This document shows, piece by piece, positions 9,190-19,286 of a DNA stretch of 64,000 nucleotides. The DNA comes from an uncultured Prevotella sp. (GTDB lineage: Bacteria > Bacteroidota > Bacteroidia > Bacteroidales > Bacteroidaceae). The DNA is taken from NCBI GenBank assembly GCA_944319815.1, contig CALUEX010000003.1:55384-119383 (forward strand). Direction: 5' to 3'. The notes beneath the pieces were generated by a model. That model was given only the letters and a program-made list of their open reading frames with translations. It ran no database searches and was not told the origin of the DNA. The stretch's first letter is position 1, and each line of letters starts with the position of its first letter. Position numbers and translations under genes: made by a program.

Positions 9190-9257
9190 CCAAGGTGGGG
9201 CACGGCAATAAAACATACCAAGCTCCCTCCCTTGGGGAGGGTTGGTGTGGGGCTTTT
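9190..9257. repeat. CCCTCCC/GGGAGGG element, partial copy in the fumarase leader
   Basis: CAAGCTCCCTCCCTTGGGGA followed by GGGTTGGTGTGGGGCTTTT resembles the right end of the inverted-repeat elements at 39697-39853 and 42518-42693. Only one end is clear here; AGGTGGGGC at 9193 may be a decayed left part. Confidence 0.6.
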
Positions 9258-9274
9258 AAACTCAACAAAACATT

Positions 9275-10918
9275 ATGGCAACACCGGAATTCAAGTACGC
9301 CCCCATGTTCCAGCTGGGCAAAGACGACACGGAGTATTACCTCTTGACCAAAGACGGCGTGTCGGTTAGCGAATTTGAAGGCAACAAAATCCTCAAAGTA
9401 AGCCCTGAAGCGTTGACGATGCTGGCCAACGCCGCTTTCAGGGATGTCAACTTCCTGCTGCGCCGCTCGCACAACGAGCAGGTGGCAAAAATCCTGACCG
9501 ACCCCGAGGCGAGCGACAACGACAAGTATGTGGCACTGACGTTCCTGCGCAACGCCGAGGTGGCTTGCAAGGGCAAGCTGCCTTTCTGCCAGGACACGGG
9601 CACGGCAATCATCCACGGCGAGAAGGGACAACACGTATGGACGGGCTTCTGCGACGAGGAAGCGCTGTCGAAAGGCGTGTACAAGACGTACACCGAAGAG
9701 AACCTGCGCTACTCGCAGAACGCGCCCCTCTCGATGTACGAGGAGGTGAACACGCGCTGCAACCTGCCCGCACAAATCGACATCGAGGCTACGGAGGGCA
9801 TGGAGTACAAGTTCCTCTGCGTGGTGAAGGGTGGCGGCTCGGCCAACAAGACGTACTTCTACCAGGAGACAAAGGCACGCATCCAGAACCCCGGCACGCT
9901 CGTGCCGTTCCTCGTTGAGAAGATGAAGACGCTCGGTACGGCGGCTTGTCCTCCTTACCACATCGCCTTCGTAATCGGCGGAACGTCGGCCGAGAAGAAC
10001 CTCTTGACCGTGAAACTCGCCTCAACCCACTACTATGACAACCTCCCGACGACCGGCGACGAAACGGGACGCGCCTTCCGCGACGTGGAGCTTGAGAAGC
10101 AACTCCTCGACGAAGCGCACAAAATCGGCCTCGGAGCGCAGTTCGGCGGCAAGTATTTCGCCCACGACATCCGCGTTATCCGTCTGCCGCGCCACGGTGC
10201 GTCGTGCCCAATCGGCCTCGGAGTAAGCTGCTCTGCCGACCGAAACATCAAGGCAAAGATTAACGAGGACGGCATCTGGATTGAGAAACTGGACGACAAC
10301 CCCGGCGAACTCATCCCCGAAGAGCTGCGCAACGCAGGTGAGGGCGATGCCGTGCGCATAGACCTGAACCAGCCGATGGGCGAAATATGCAAGATACTTT
10401 CACAGTATCCTGTGGCTACGCGAGTAAGCCTCAACGGCACAATCATCGTGGCGCGCGACATAGCCCACGCCAAACTGAAGGCCCGCCTGGATGCCGGCGA
10501 AGACCTGCCGCAGTATTTCAAGGACCACCCCGTGCTCTATGCCGGCCCGGCAAAGACCCCGGAAGGTATGCCTTGCGGCTCGATGGGCCCGACGACTGCC
10601 AACCGCATGGACCCGTATGTTGACGAGTTCCAAGACCACGGAGGCTCGATGGTGATGATTGCGAAGGGTAACCGCACCCAGGTTGTTACCGACGCTTGCA
10701 AGAAGCACGGCGGTTTCTACCTCGGAAGCATCGGCGGTCCGGCTGCAGTCCTTTCCATGAACAGTATCAAGAGCATAGAGTGCGTAGAGTATCCCGAGCT
10801 TGGAATGGAGGCTATTTGGAAAATCAACGTGGTTGACTTCCCCGCCTTCATCCTCGTGGACGACAAGGGCAACGACTTCTTCAAGCAGCTGAAGCCGTGG
10901 ACACCGACGTGCAAATAG
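9275..10918 (+). CDS. Fumarate hydratase, class I (iron-sulphur)
   Basis: A 547-residue single-chain class I fumarase that interconverts fumarate and malate in the reductive branch of succinate metabolism used by Bacteroidales. C105 (in FCQDTGT), C225 (in TAACPPYH) and C311 (in [10 protein letters not shown]) are at positions consistent with the three ligands of the [4Fe-4S] cluster. The C-terminal beta domain has [21 protein letters not shown] (split around residues 425-445) and KGNRTQ. Length matches the family (about 545). The ATG at 9275 precedes [11 protein letters not shown], the usual N-terminus. It is followed by a REPIN-like element and a bidirectional terminator, so it is probably monocistronic. 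Confidence 0.96.
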   Translation: MATPEFKYAPMFQLGKDDTEYYLLTKDGVSVSEFEGNKILKVSPEALTMLANAAFRDVNFLLRRSHNEQVAKILTDPEASDNDKYVALTFLRNAEVACKGKLPFCQDTGTAIIHGEKGQHVWTGFCDEEALSKGVYKTYTEENLRYSQNAPLSMYEEVNTRCNLPAQIDIEATEGMEYKFLCVVKGGGSANKTYFYQETKARIQNPGTLVPFLVEKMKTLGTAACPPYHIAFVIGGTSAEKNLLTVKLASTHYYDNLPTTGDETGRAFRDVELEKQLLDEAHKIGLGAQFGGKYFAHDIRVIRLPRHGASCPIGLGVSCSADRNIKAKINEDGIWIEKLDDNPGELIPEELRNAGEGDAVRIDLNQPMGEICKILSQYPVATRVSLNGTIIVARDIAHAKLKARLDAGEDLPQYFKDHPVLYAGPAKTPEGMPCGSMGPTTANRMDPYVDEFQDHGGSMVMIAKGNRTQVVTDACKKHGGFYLGSIGGPAAVLSMNSIKSIECVEYPELGMEAIWKINVVDFPAFILVDDKGNDFFKQLKPWTPTCK

Positions 10919-11001
10919 TCTTTTTAGCAGACAAGTTCACAGTCACGAGCAGACAAGGCCACTGTGACAAGCGGAAGAGTTCACAATAAGAACAAATCCA
11001 T

Positions 11002-11312
11002 AAACATACGTGAGTTCGGTATAAGACTGGTGCAGGACTTTTCAATTTTAGTCCCATAAATGCCGATAAAAACGGCATTTCGCCATCAGCCATGTTGCCC
11101 CCAACCCGTAGGGACGCTCGGTCTGAGCGTCCGGGTAATGTCGTAAACACATAGCCGTTGACGTTTCGCATGGCAGCCGTTGGATGTTTTCATGGTTACC
11201 CGGACGCTCAGACCGAGCGTCCCTACACGTGGGTGGGCATTGTTCCCAGTGATGATGCCCAATATTTTTAACGCAGGTTCGGCGTAAACCTTACGCCGAA
11301 CTGACGTTAAAC
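11002..11312. mobile_element. REPIN/MITE-like element, copy 1
   Basis: Two 31-bp perfectly complementary arms, 11108-11138 (starting GTAGGGACGCTCGGTCTGAG) and 11196-11226, enclose a 57-bp spacer. Each arm is itself a palindrome (GGACGCTC...GAGCGTCC). Outer ends resemble each other in inverted orientation: ACGTGAGTTCGGTATAAG at the left and CTTACGCCGAACTGACGT at the right. The same architecture and spacer words (GGTAATGTCGTAAAC, AGCCGTTGACGTTTCGCATGG-like) recur at 36201-36556. It encodes no protein. Confidence 0.75.
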
Positions 11313-11314
11313 AT

Positions 11315-11359
11315 AAATAACGGGCTGACAAGTTATCATTGCTTGTCAGCCCGTTATTT
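11315..11359. terminator. Bidirectional terminator between fumarase and the efflux operon
   Basis: Arms AAATAACGGGCTGACAAG (11315-11332) and CTTGTCAGCCCGTTATTT (11342-11359) form a perfect 18-bp stem with a 9-nt loop. T-rich ends on both strands suit the convergent fumarase and tolC-like genes. Confidence 0.75.
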
Positions 11360-11414
11360 GTATTTTGCAATATGAAAAGGCCTTTTCCTGCCTCACCCTT
11401 TTACCGTTTTACGC

Positions 11415-12803
11415 TTATTCCCAGCCTCCGCCAAGGGCTTTGTAAAGTTTTACCGTAGCCAACTGGCTGTCGAGCAGCGCGTTGCTAAGGCCTATCTGGG
11501 CATCGAGGTAAGTACGCTGGGCATCGAGCAAATCCATATAGCCTATCGCGCCGTTGACATACTGCACAAGGGCAAGCGACAAGGCCGTCTTTGACGAGCT
11601 TTCCAGTTCGTAGCGCGTCTGGTAGATTTCCTTCACCTTGTTGAAACTGGCGATGGCGTCAAAGGCGTCCCTGAATGCCGAGAGCACGGTCTTCTCATAA
11701 GCGTAGACGGCTCGCTCGTAAGCGGCCTTTGCTGCCTTGTGGCGCGCACGGTTCTTCCCCATCGCGAATATCGGCTGCAAGAGGTTGACGCTCAGCAGGT
11801 GGTAAGGAGACTGCAACAGGTCTTTCAGCTCATCGCTCTCTGCGCCGAGGTTGGCCGTAAGCGTGATGTTCGGGAACATACTGGTGTACGCTACGCCCAC
11901 GGCGGCATTGGCGGCAATCAGCTTCTGCTCGGCCTCGCGCACGTCAGGGCGGCGCTCTAATAACGTTGACGGCAGGCCAACGGGCAGGCTGTCGAGGTAA
12001 TTGACATCCTGCGGCAGTGACGAACGCTCGATGCGGTGGGGGTACTCGCCCGTAAGGAAGGCCAGTTCGTTCTCCTTGGCCGTGATTTGCCGCTCAAGGT
12101 CGGGCACAAGAGTGGCCGTGCGCGAAAGCTCTACCTGCGCCTGGCGGTAAGTCACTTCTGACGTAAGTCCGCCCTCATAACGGATTTTGGCGAGATGTTC
12201 GCTCTCCCGGCGCGCCGTCACCGTCTGCTTGACGATTGACAGTTCGTTGTCGAGCGCGACCAACTCGTAATAAGCCTGCGCCACTTGGGCTATCAGGCTC
12301 ATCTGCAAAGCCCTCCTGTTCTCCACCGAAGCCATGAATTCCGCCATGCTGGCGTCGTGCGCCCAGCGCAGCTTCCCCCACAAGTCAAGCTCCCATGAGA
12401 TGTTTGCCTTCAGGTCAAACTGGTTGTCGTCCGACGGACTGTCGCCCCCGTAGTTGTCTTTTTCCTTCTCGCCGTAAATGCGCAAGTCCAACGACGGGAA
12501 CAGTTTGGCGTAATCAATGCGTTTCATTGCGGCCAGCTCCTTAATGCGCGCGGCGGCCATCTGCATATCTTTGTTATATGTCAGCGACTTCAGGATGAGC
12601 CCTTGTAGTATGGAATCTTTGTAGATTTCCGTCCACGAACGGTCGGCCAGCGAGGCCGTGTCGGTGCTTTCCCCATCGACAAGCGTAACAGGCAATTCGA
12701 TGTCGGGACGTGTGTAATGGCGTCCTATCTGGCATGATGCAGCCAAGACGGACAATAAAAGAACGGCGATAACGTGGCGTATGGGTTTCAGGTAGTGTGT
12801 CAT
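11415..12803 (-). CDS. TolC-family outer membrane efflux lipoprotein
   Basis: A 462-residue outer membrane factor of the NodT/OprM type. The N-terminus MTHYLKPIRHVIAVLLLSVL is followed by AASC, a lipobox, so the mature protein is probably acylated at that Cys and inserted in the outer membrane. It has the two OEP repeat halves expected for a TolC barrel and tunnel, with RPDIELP near the N-terminus and LLERRPDVREAEQKL between the halves, a signature of the family. Its ATG overlaps the stop of the acrB-like gene (ATGA), so it is the last, translationally coupled gene of the RND operon. The substrates of the pump are unknown. Confidence 0.95.
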   Translation of the reverse strand: MTHYLKPIRHVIAVLLLSVLAASCQIGRHYTRPDIELPVTLVDGESTDTASLADRSWTEIYKDSILQGLILKSLTYNKDMQMAAARIKELAAMKRIDYAKLFPSLDLRIYGEKEKDNYGGDSPSDDNQFDLKANISWELDLWGKLRWAHDASMAEFMASVENRRALQMSLIAQVAQAYYELVALDNELSIVKQTVTARRESEHLAKIRYEGGLTSEVTYRQAQVELSRTATLVPDLERQITAKENELAFLTGEYPHRIERSSLPQDVNYLDSLPVGLPSTLLERRPDVREAEQKLIAANAAVGVAYTSMFPNITLTANLGAESDELKDLLQSPYHLLSVNLLQPIFAMGKNRARHKAAKAAYERAVYAYEKTVLSAFRDAFDAIASFNKVKEIYQTRYELESSSKTALSLALVQYVNGAIGYMDLLDAQRTYLDAQIGLSNALLDSQLATVKLYKALGGGWE

Positions 12804-15800
12804 AACGTTTCTTTCTGTTGTATTGCCTTCCGGCTTGCGCCTCCCTTGCGCACCTTAGCCTTGGCCTTGCTCCTGTATATGGAAATAAAGAAAAATGGTA
12901 TGAGCAATATGCCTATCGTGACGGCGGCTATCATTCCGAAGAAGACTCCTGTGCCTATGGCCCTGCGGCTGGCCGCTCCCGGACCGGAGGCTATCACCAT
13001 CGGCAGGATGCCGAGGATGAAGGCGAACGACGTCATGAGTATCGGACGGAAACGCAGACGCGCCGCATGAAGGGCAGCCTTGAAGATATTGACGCCGGAG
13101 TCAGCCTCGTCTTTGGCAAACTCGACAATAAGGATGGCGTTCTTTGCAGCCAAGCCCATAAGCATAACAAGTCCTATCTGGAAATAAGTGTCGTTCTCCA
13201 AACCGCACATCGTAATGCCGACGTATGCGCCCAAAGCCGCAACCGGCAACGAAAGCAGCACGGCCACAGGGACGCTCCAACTCTCGTAAAGGGCCGCGAG
13301 GAACAAGAACACGAACAGGAAGACCAATGCCAAGACAAGCCCTGTCTGTCCGCCGGCCTGCTTCTCTTGGTAAGACAGGCCGCTCCACTCAAGCCCAATG
13401 TTGTCGGGAAGATGCTTTCGCACCAGCTCTTCCATCACTTCCATAGCCTGACCGGAACTGTAGCCTTGCGCCGCCGTGCCGCGTATGATGGCCGTGTTGA
13501 ACATATTGAAACGCTTGATGCTTCCCGGCCCGGTGGTGTATTCGGTTGTTCCGAGCGCAGTGAGCGGTATCATGTCGCCGTCGTTGCCGCGAACGAAGTA
13601 TAGACTTATGTCGTCGCGGTGCTCACGGTAAGGTGCTTCAGCCTGGATGTAGACACGGTAAATGCGGTTGAACATATTGAAGTCGTTGACATACACAGAC
13701 CCCGTGTAAGCCTTCATCGTAGAGAACACATCAGCCAAAGGCACGCCGAGCATCTTAACCTTGTCACGGTCTACATCGAAATACAGCTGCGGTATCTCCG
13801 CCTGCAACGACGAGGACAGCCCTGACAGTTCCTTGCGCATCGAGGCGTAGTGCATCAGTGTGTCGGCGGCGTGCACCAAATCGTCATACGTGGCGTCGCC
13901 ATGCGCCTCAAGCTGCATCTCAAATCCGCCTGACGAGCCAAGTCCCGGAATGACGGGCGGAGTGGAAAGGTAGAACTTACACTCCGGATATTCAGACAGT
14001 TCGCGGCTCACTTTGGCCATGATGTCGCCGATTGTGGTATCGTCACGCTTCTTCCATTCCTTTAAAATCACGGTTAATTGAGCTCGTGTCTGGCTGGTGC
14101 CGACGCGCGGACTGGTACCGGTTACGTTCTGGACGTACTCCACCGACGGGTCTTTCATCAGGTAAGCAATGGCCCTGTCGGTAACGGTGCGGGTGCGTTC
14201 AAGCGTCGTACCTTCAGGCATTTCAAGCTCAATGGTGAAATATCCTTGGTCTTCGGCGGGCAGGAAACTTGTAGGCGTAAGGCGGTAAAGTATGAAAATC
14301 ATAATCAGAACCATGCAAAAACCGATGCCTACACGCTTCGGGTTCTTTATGATGCTGGATATTCCGGCAAGATACTTGTTGTTGCCGAAGTCGAGCCAAC
14401 GGTTTATGGCATGGAAGACACGGTTTTTCGGCTTGTTCTTGTCAACCGGTTTCAGTATCAACGAGCACATCACGGGGCTCAAAGTGAGGGCTACCACCGT
14501 GGAAAGGAGCACTGAAATGACTATCGTAACGCTAAACTGACGGTACAACTGGCCTGTTATACCAGACAAGAAACTTACCGGAACGAACACCGCCGCCAAC
14601 ACCAACGACGTGGCAATGAGCGCTCCGGTTAGACCGTTCATGGCTTTTTTCGTGGCTTCATACGGGCTTAGGTGTTCCTCTTCCATGATGCGCTCAACGT
14701 TTTCGACAACGACTATGGCATCATCGACAACCAATCCGATGGCCAGCACAAGCCCTAACAAGGTGAGCATATTCAGCGAAAAGCCGAATATCAGCATGAA
14801 ACCGAACGTTCCTATCAAAGAAATCGGGACTGCAACAAGCGGTATAACCGTTGCACGCCAACTCTGAAGGAACAAGAATACGACAACAATCACAAGCACA
14901 AGGGCCTCGAACAGCGTCTTGTAAACCTCGTGGATTGACTCCGAGATGTATGTTGTCATGTCGAAAGGAATTTCATACTTCATTCCTTCGGGGAAGGTCT
15001 TGCTGATGTTTTCCATCGTTTCTTTCACCTTCTCGGCCACTTCCATAGCATTGGCTCCAGGCAACATATACACACCGAGAACGGCTGCGTTGCCACCGTT
15101 AATGCCGCTCTCGGTGTTATACGACTGTGCTTCGAGCGATACGCGCGCCACATCCCGCAGGCGGATGAACGAGCCGTCGGCGTTGGCGCGGAGCACGATT
15201 TCCTCGAACTGGGCGGCAGACGACAGTCGGCCTTGCGCCGTTATAGGTATGGTGAAGTCAAGTCCTTTCACCGGTTGCTGGCCCAGCACGCCGGCGGCAG
15301 ACTCGCGGTTCTGGTCTTTAAGGGCGTTTTGCACGTCTTGCACGGTAAGCCCGAAACTGGCAAGACGCGACGGGTCAACCCATATTTGCATCGCATAATA
15401 ACGACTTCCGATGTTCGACACGCGCCCGACTCCCGGTATTCGGCGCAGCAAGTCGAGCACATTAAGCGTGGCGAAGTTGCTCAAATAAATCTCATCAAAC
15501 TTCGGATCGCTTGATGTAAGGCAGATGGTGAGCAGCTGACTGGCCGCTTGCTTTTCGATTTCAATGCCGTTTTGCACCACCTCGGCAGGCAAACGGGACT
15601 CGGCAAGTTTAATTCGGTTCTGTATTTCGACGGCGGCAAGGTCCGGGTCTGACGAAATATCAAACGTGACAGTTGCCGAAAAAGCGCCAGAATTGGAGCT
15701 GTTCGACTCCATGTAAAGCATACCCGGCGTGCCGTTCAGTTCCTGTTCGATAGGCGTCGCCACCGCTTGGGACACCGTAAGGGCGCTTGCGCCGGGATAC

Positions 15801-15946
15801 GACGCACTGATTTTCACCACCGGCGGCGTTATCTGCGGGTATTGGTCGATAGGAAGCATCGTCAGTCCGATAAGTCCGACGATGACAATCAGGACTGATA
15901 TTACAATCGAAAATACCGGGCGGTCTATGAAGAAATTAACTTTCAT
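12800..15946 (-). CDS. RND multidrug efflux permease (HAE1/AcrB family)
   Basis: A 1048-residue inner-membrane proton/drug antiporter of the hydrophobe/amphiphile efflux-1 family. The N-terminus MKVNFFIDRPVFSIVISVL starts TM1. The TM4 segment GLVLAIGLVVDDAIVVVENV carries the two Asp of the proton relay (about residues 405-410). The second half has the corresponding MLMGLAAKNAILIVEFA in TM10. Large periplasmic porter and docking loops are present, and the length equals E. coli AcrB (1049). It lies 17 bp downstream of the membrane fusion gene and overlaps the outer membrane gene by 4 bp. Homologues pump drugs, dyes and bile salts; the actual range here is unknown. Confidence 0.97.
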   Translation of the reverse strand: MKVNFFIDRPVFSIVISVLIVIVGLIGLTMLPIDQYPQITPPVVKISASYPGASALTVSQAVATPIEQELNGTPGMLYMESNSSNSGAFSATVTFDISSDPDLAAVEIQNRIKLAESRLPAEVVQNGIEIEKQAASQLLTICLTSSDPKFDEIYLSNFATLNVLDLLRRIPGVGRVSNIGSRYYAMQIWVDPSRLASFGLTVQDVQNALKDQNRESAAGVLGQQPVKGLDFTIPITAQGRLSSAAQFEEIVLRANADGSFIRLRDVARVSLEAQSYNTESGINGGNAAVLGVYMLPGANAMEVAEKVKETMENISKTFPEGMKYEIPFDMTTYISESIHEVYKTLFEALVLVIVVVFLFLQSWRATVIPLVAVPISLIGTFGFMLIFGFSLNMLTLLGLVLAIGLVVDDAIVVVENVERIMEEEHLSPYEATKKAMNGLTGALIATSLVLAAVFVPVSFLSGITGQLYRQFSVTIVISVLLSTVVALTLSPVMCSLILKPVDKNKPKNRVFHAINRWLDFGNNKYLAGISSIIKNPKRVGIGFCMVLIMIFILYRLTPTSFLPAEDQGYFTIELEMPEGTTLERTRTVTDRAIAYLMKDPSVEYVQNVTGTSPRVGTSQTRAQLTVILKEWKKRDDTTIGDIMAKVSRELSEYPECKFYLSTPPVIPGLGSSGGFEMQLEAHGDATYDDLVHAADTLMHYASMRKELSGLSSSLQAEIPQLYFDVDRDKVKMLGVPLADVFSTMKAYTGSVYVNDFNMFNRIYRVYIQAEAPYREHRDDISLYFVRGNDGDMIPLTALGTTEYTTGPGSIKRFNMFNTAIIRGTAAQGYSSGQAMEVMEELVRKHLPDNIGLEWSGLSYQEKQAGGQTGLVLALVFLFVFLFLAALYESWSVPVAVLLSLPVAALGAYVGITMCGLENDTYFQIGLVMLMGLAAKNAILIVEFAKDEADSGVNIFKAALHAARLRFRPILMTSFAFILGILPMVIASGPGAASRRAIGTGVFFGMIAAVTIGILLIPFFFISIYRSKAKAKVRKGGASRKAIQQKETL

Positions 15947-15963
15947 TGGCTATATGCTTTGGT

Positions 15964-17160
15964 TCAGCGGGCTTTAGCGCGTAGTTTGTTTTTCCGTTTC
16001 GGGGCCACGCGCACCTTCATTCCGGGCGTCAACTTGTGATAACCTTCGCTGATTATCGTCTCGCCGGGGGCGAGGCCTCGCTCCACAACAACCTTGTTGC
16101 CAAACTCCGGGCCAAGCTCTATGAAGCGGCGTTCGGTCGTAGAGTCACGGCGCATGACGTAGATGTAGGCTCCACCTTTTTCTATTATAAGAGCCTTTTG
16201 CGGCACGACGGTGGCATTCTCACGGACGTCGAGCAGTGCATGAACCTTGGTAAACTGCCCCGGCAGCAGCACATGGTCTGGATTGGGCATCTCGGCACGC
16301 ACGGAGAATGTGCCCGTCTTGGGACTGACCTGCGGCTCGGCAAAGTCAACCAGGCCCTTGTACGGGTAAACGCTGTTGTCCGCCAAAGTTATCGTCACGA
16401 ACGGTTGCCATGAGCGTGAAGAGTCTTGGCGCCCAAGGATGATGTTGCGTTCCTTGCTCCTTAAATAATCGAGCGCGGTCATACTGAAGTCTACGAGCAC
16501 GGTGTCGCTCTTCACCACCGTAGCCAAAAGCGACTTACCACCCGTGCCCACCAATGTTCCAAGGTCAACGAGGCGTTCACTTATATATCCTGAAATGGGC
16601 GAACGCACGTAAGTATAGCTCAATTCCTGCTCCGCCTGGTCGAGGTCTGCACGGCTCATACCCATGCTGGCCACGGCAGTCTCATAAGCGGCCGTGGCGT
16701 TGTCGAGGTCAAGACGGCTGGCGGCGTTTTGCTCGAAGAGGGGGCGTATGCGGTCAAGGTCGCGCTTGGTCTTGAGCACCAAGGCCGAGTCTTTGCGCAG
16801 TTGGGCGCGCGCCTTGTCAACCTTCGCCCTGTACTGACGCTGGTCTATGACGAACAACACTTGGTTTTTCTTAACGTATGTTCCCTCTTCAAATGACATA
16901 CGCTCAAGGAAGCCCTCAACGCGGGCGCGGACTTCCACGAACTGCTGGGCGCGGACACGCCCCACGTAGTCGCCGTAAATCTCAACGTCTTCGACGCCTA
17001 CCGGCTCAACCGACACCAAGGGAACATCCGGAGCTTTCTTTTCAGGCCATGTGATAATAACATACACAGCCACCAAAACCGCTATGCAGCAAAGCATCAT
17101 CACAATGCGTTTCTTACGCAGCCGCAGCTCCCTTCTCTCGAAAAAATGCCTTATTTCCAT
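15964..17160 (-). CDS. RND efflux periplasmic adaptor (AcrA/MexE-like membrane fusion protein)
   Basis: The start is taken at MEIRHFFERRELRLRKKRIV (17160), preceded by AAAAAG; the frame is open to 17205 but those residues are not adaptor-like. Length about 398 residues. A basic N-terminus and one TM segment (MMLCCIAVLVAVYVIITW) anchor it in the inner membrane. The biotinyl-lipoyl halves are seen at RVRAQQFVEVRARVEGFLER and VRSPISGYISERLVDLGTLV, flanking a coiled-coil hairpin (KVDKARAQLRKDSALVLKTK...). The C-terminal membrane-proximal domain ends in a basic tail. It is the first gene of the three-gene efflux operon. No adjacent regulator gene is seen. Confidence 0.95.
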   Translation of the reverse strand: MEIRHFFERRELRLRKKRIVMMLCCIAVLVAVYVIITWPEKKAPDVPLVSVEPVGVEDVEIYGDYVGRVRAQQFVEVRARVEGFLERMSFEEGTYVKKNQVLFVIDQRQYRAKVDKARAQLRKDSALVLKTKRDLDRIRPLFEQNAASRLDLDNATAAYETAVASMGMSRADLDQAEQELSYTYVRSPISGYISERLVDLGTLVGTGGKSLLATVVKSDTVLVDFSMTALDYLRSKERNIILGRQDSSRSWQPFVTITLADNSVYPYKGLVDFAEPQVSPKTGTFSVRAEMPNPDHVLLPGQFTKVHALLDVRENATVVPQKALIIEKGGAYIYVMRRDSTTERRFIELGPEFGNKVVVERGLAPGETIISEGYHKLTPGMKVRVAPKRKNKLRAKAR

Positions 17161-17261
17161 ATAAACTTTTTCTACACTGCATAAAGAAACGGTAAAACAT
17201 GGCATTTATTTTACCGCAAACATGATTTAACATTAACCGGCAAGCGCACGTTCGGGCGGTG

Positions 17262-18578
17262 TCAGGCCTTCAAGAGCCTGTAACCCACCACCCCACCGGC
17301 AATCGACGCGGCGAAAATTCCCAGCTTGGCCTGCATCAGCATGGTGTCGTCAGTAAAGGCAAGGGTGGATATGAACATCGACATCGTAAACCCGATGGAG
17401 GCCAAGAAACCAAGTCCCACGATGCGTCTCGGCGTCAACGCCTCGGTCTTCTTCGCTATGCCGAGCCTAACGAGCAGGTAAACAGAGAGCGCGATGCCCA
17501 ACGGCTTGCCTATGAAAAGCCCCAAGGCCACGCCCGGCGCGACGTTGGTAGAGAACACTTCCTGTACGTCAAGTCCGGCGAAAGACACCCCGGCATTTGC
17601 CAAGGCGAACACGGGCATCACCACGAACGACACGAACGGGTGCATGGCGTGCTCCAAACGCTGCGACGGGGGGATAGCGTCGCGCGTGTCGTTCATCATG
17701 TCCGAAATGACCTTCACCTGTTCCTCTTCAAGCGTCGAGACATTGTTCGGCTTTATACCGGCAAACTTCCGCAGGTTGTTGGCAGCCCTCGTAAGGTATA
17801 AATGCTCGGGCAGACGTGCGTCGGCAGGTATCACGAAAGCGGCCAACACGGCAGCTATGGTGGCGTGGATGCCCGACATCAGGAAGGCCGTCCACACACC
17901 GCCGATGCCCAAGAGACCGTAAAACACCACGTTCTTTACGCCCATCTTGTTGGCGGCGAACATCACGCCGAGGAACGCCAGGCCTACGGCAATGTTGACG
18001 AACGATATTTCCGACGTGTAGAACAACGCTATGACGACCACCGCCCCGAGGTCGTCAACGATGGCGAGGGAGGTAAGGAACACCTTGGCCGCAAGCGGGA
18101 CGCGGTCGCCGAGGGCATATACTATGGCCAAGGAGAAAGCTATGTCGGTGGCCATAGGTATGCCCCAGCCGACGGCCGACGGCGTGCCGACGTTAAACAC
18201 GGCGTAAATGAGGGCGGGAACGAGCATCCCCGCAACGGCCGCACCTATGGGAAGGACCGTGTTGCCGGGGTTGGCAAGCTCACCCCCGATAAACTCCCGC
18301 TTCAGCTCAAGCCCCACGACAAAGAAGAACATGGACATGAGCCCGTCGTTAATCCAGTGGTGCAGCGAATAATACAGGTAGGGTTCGCCGTTGAAGACAA
18401 AACCCACCTTGTGCTCAAACAGGTGGAAATATTCCTCGCTCCACGGCGAGTTGGCCAGCAAAATGGCCACGACGACGCTCAGGCCGAGCACTACCCTGGC
18501 CGACTTCTCCCTACGTATGAACTGTTGTAAGGGCATGACTATGCCCCGCCTTATCTTAGATTGATACTTGTTTCCCAT
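17262..18578 (-). CDS. nhaA: Na+/H+ antiporter NhaA
   Basis: The start is taken at MGNKYQSKIRRGIVMPLQQF (18578), just after GGAAAAGGGAAATGTG; the frame extends 40 codons further upstream without family similarity. This gives 438 residues with about 12 TM segments. Family markers include GLELKREFIGGEL, GWGIPMATDIAFSLA and VFLTSLAIVDDLGAVVVIAL, where the paired Asp (IVDDLGA) bind and translocate cations. The protein exports sodium in exchange for protons and contributes to salt and alkaline pH tolerance. It is convergent with nothing and lies about 100 bp downstream of the efflux operon's start, on the same strand. Confidence 0.97.
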   Translation of the reverse strand: MGNKYQSKIRRGIVMPLQQFIRREKSARVVLGLSVVVAILLANSPWSEEYFHLFEHKVGFVFNGEPYLYYSLHHWINDGLMSMFFFVVGLELKREFIGGELANPGNTVLPIGAAVAGMLVPALIYAVFNVGTPSAVGWGIPMATDIAFSLAIVYALGDRVPLAAKVFLTSLAIVDDLGAVVVIALFYTSEISFVNIAVGLAFLGVMFAANKMGVKNVVFYGLLGIGGVWTAFLMSGIHATIAAVLAAFVIPADARLPEHLYLTRAANNLRKFAGIKPNNVSTLEEEQVKVISDMMNDTRDAIPPSQRLEHAMHPFVSFVVMPVFALANAGVSFAGLDVQEVFSTNVAPGVALGLFIGKPLGIALSVYLLVRLGIAKKTEALTPRRIVGLGFLASIGFTMSMFISTLAFTDDTMLMQAKLGIFAASIAGGVVGYRLLKA

Positions 18579-19286
18579 CACATTTCCCTTTTCCTGGTTG
18601 TTCGAACAGGCGCGAAACGCTGCGCCACGCAATGCCACAGGCTGCCGCCAACGCCCCTGCACACGAAAAGAGGATGTGCCATATAGCCTTTGACACATCC
18701 CCTTCCATTTTTAGTTCAGTAGCAAGGAGCAGCTTTACCTTAATTAAACATCCATATCAACAACTTGTTTTTCTTCCTTACCCCTTTCATCTTAGTTAGA
18801 AAACATCCTCATGACATCAAACATTTACCATCTGTCGCCGTCTCCTCGTTACTCGAAAGTACATCACACATTCGTTAGTTACCTAACTCCGATGCATCTT
18901 TACATCTTTTCAAGTTTCGTGATTACCACTGATAACTTGTTTGTTTTGTTCCTTTCTTTTTCTTGGCCTAAAATTACTAATAAATTCTTTCACTTCCAAA
19001 TATTTCGGCAAGAAAAACCTTTAAATTCACATTATTTTTCAATTAAGGGCTTCAAAGTTGCACACTTTACGCCAAGCGTGCAACTTTGAAGCCCTCGGTT
19101 CTGAGGTTTTACGGTTTTAAGGTTATACGGACATAACCTTATTAAATAATATGAATGTCTGCAATTAGCCTAACTGTCGTTAATAAGACATAAGCCTACA
19201 AGGCAAATGTCTTTAACTCCTTAGTGAGCGAAGCGAACGTTAACTACTTTAACTACTAATGAATGGGAGCGTAGCGGACATTCATA
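18579..19286. other. Intergenic region upstream of nhaA with long hairpin
   Basis: No gene supported. The AT-rich part 18720-19040 has no coding signs; a 92-codon open frame at 18811-19089 is low complexity and has no recognisable start context. It holds the perfect hairpin at 19046-19095 (listed separately) and a low-complexity tract at about 19206-19290 (TCTTTAACTCCTTAGTGAGC) related to 4951-5065. Confidence 0.6.
19046..19095 (-). terminator. 18-bp perfect hairpin downstream of the nitroreductase gene
   Basis: AGGGCTTCAAAGTTGCAC (19046-19063) pairs perfectly with GTGCAACTTTGAAGCCCT (19078-19095), loop 14 nt. On the minus strand it is followed by TTAATTGAAAAATAATG. It lies about 190 bp beyond the nitroreductase stop, which fits a terminator, but a regulatory role cannot be excluded. 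Confidence 0.55.

Noticed and set aside
16036-16413. Long antisense open frames within the efflux operon and other GC-rich genes
   Set aside because: They shadow well-identified genes in GC-rich codon contexts and match no family.
18811-19089. 92-codon open frame upstream of nhaA
   Set aside because: AT-rich, low-complexity peptide with no ribosome-binding site or family; it runs across the perfect hairpin at 19046-19095.
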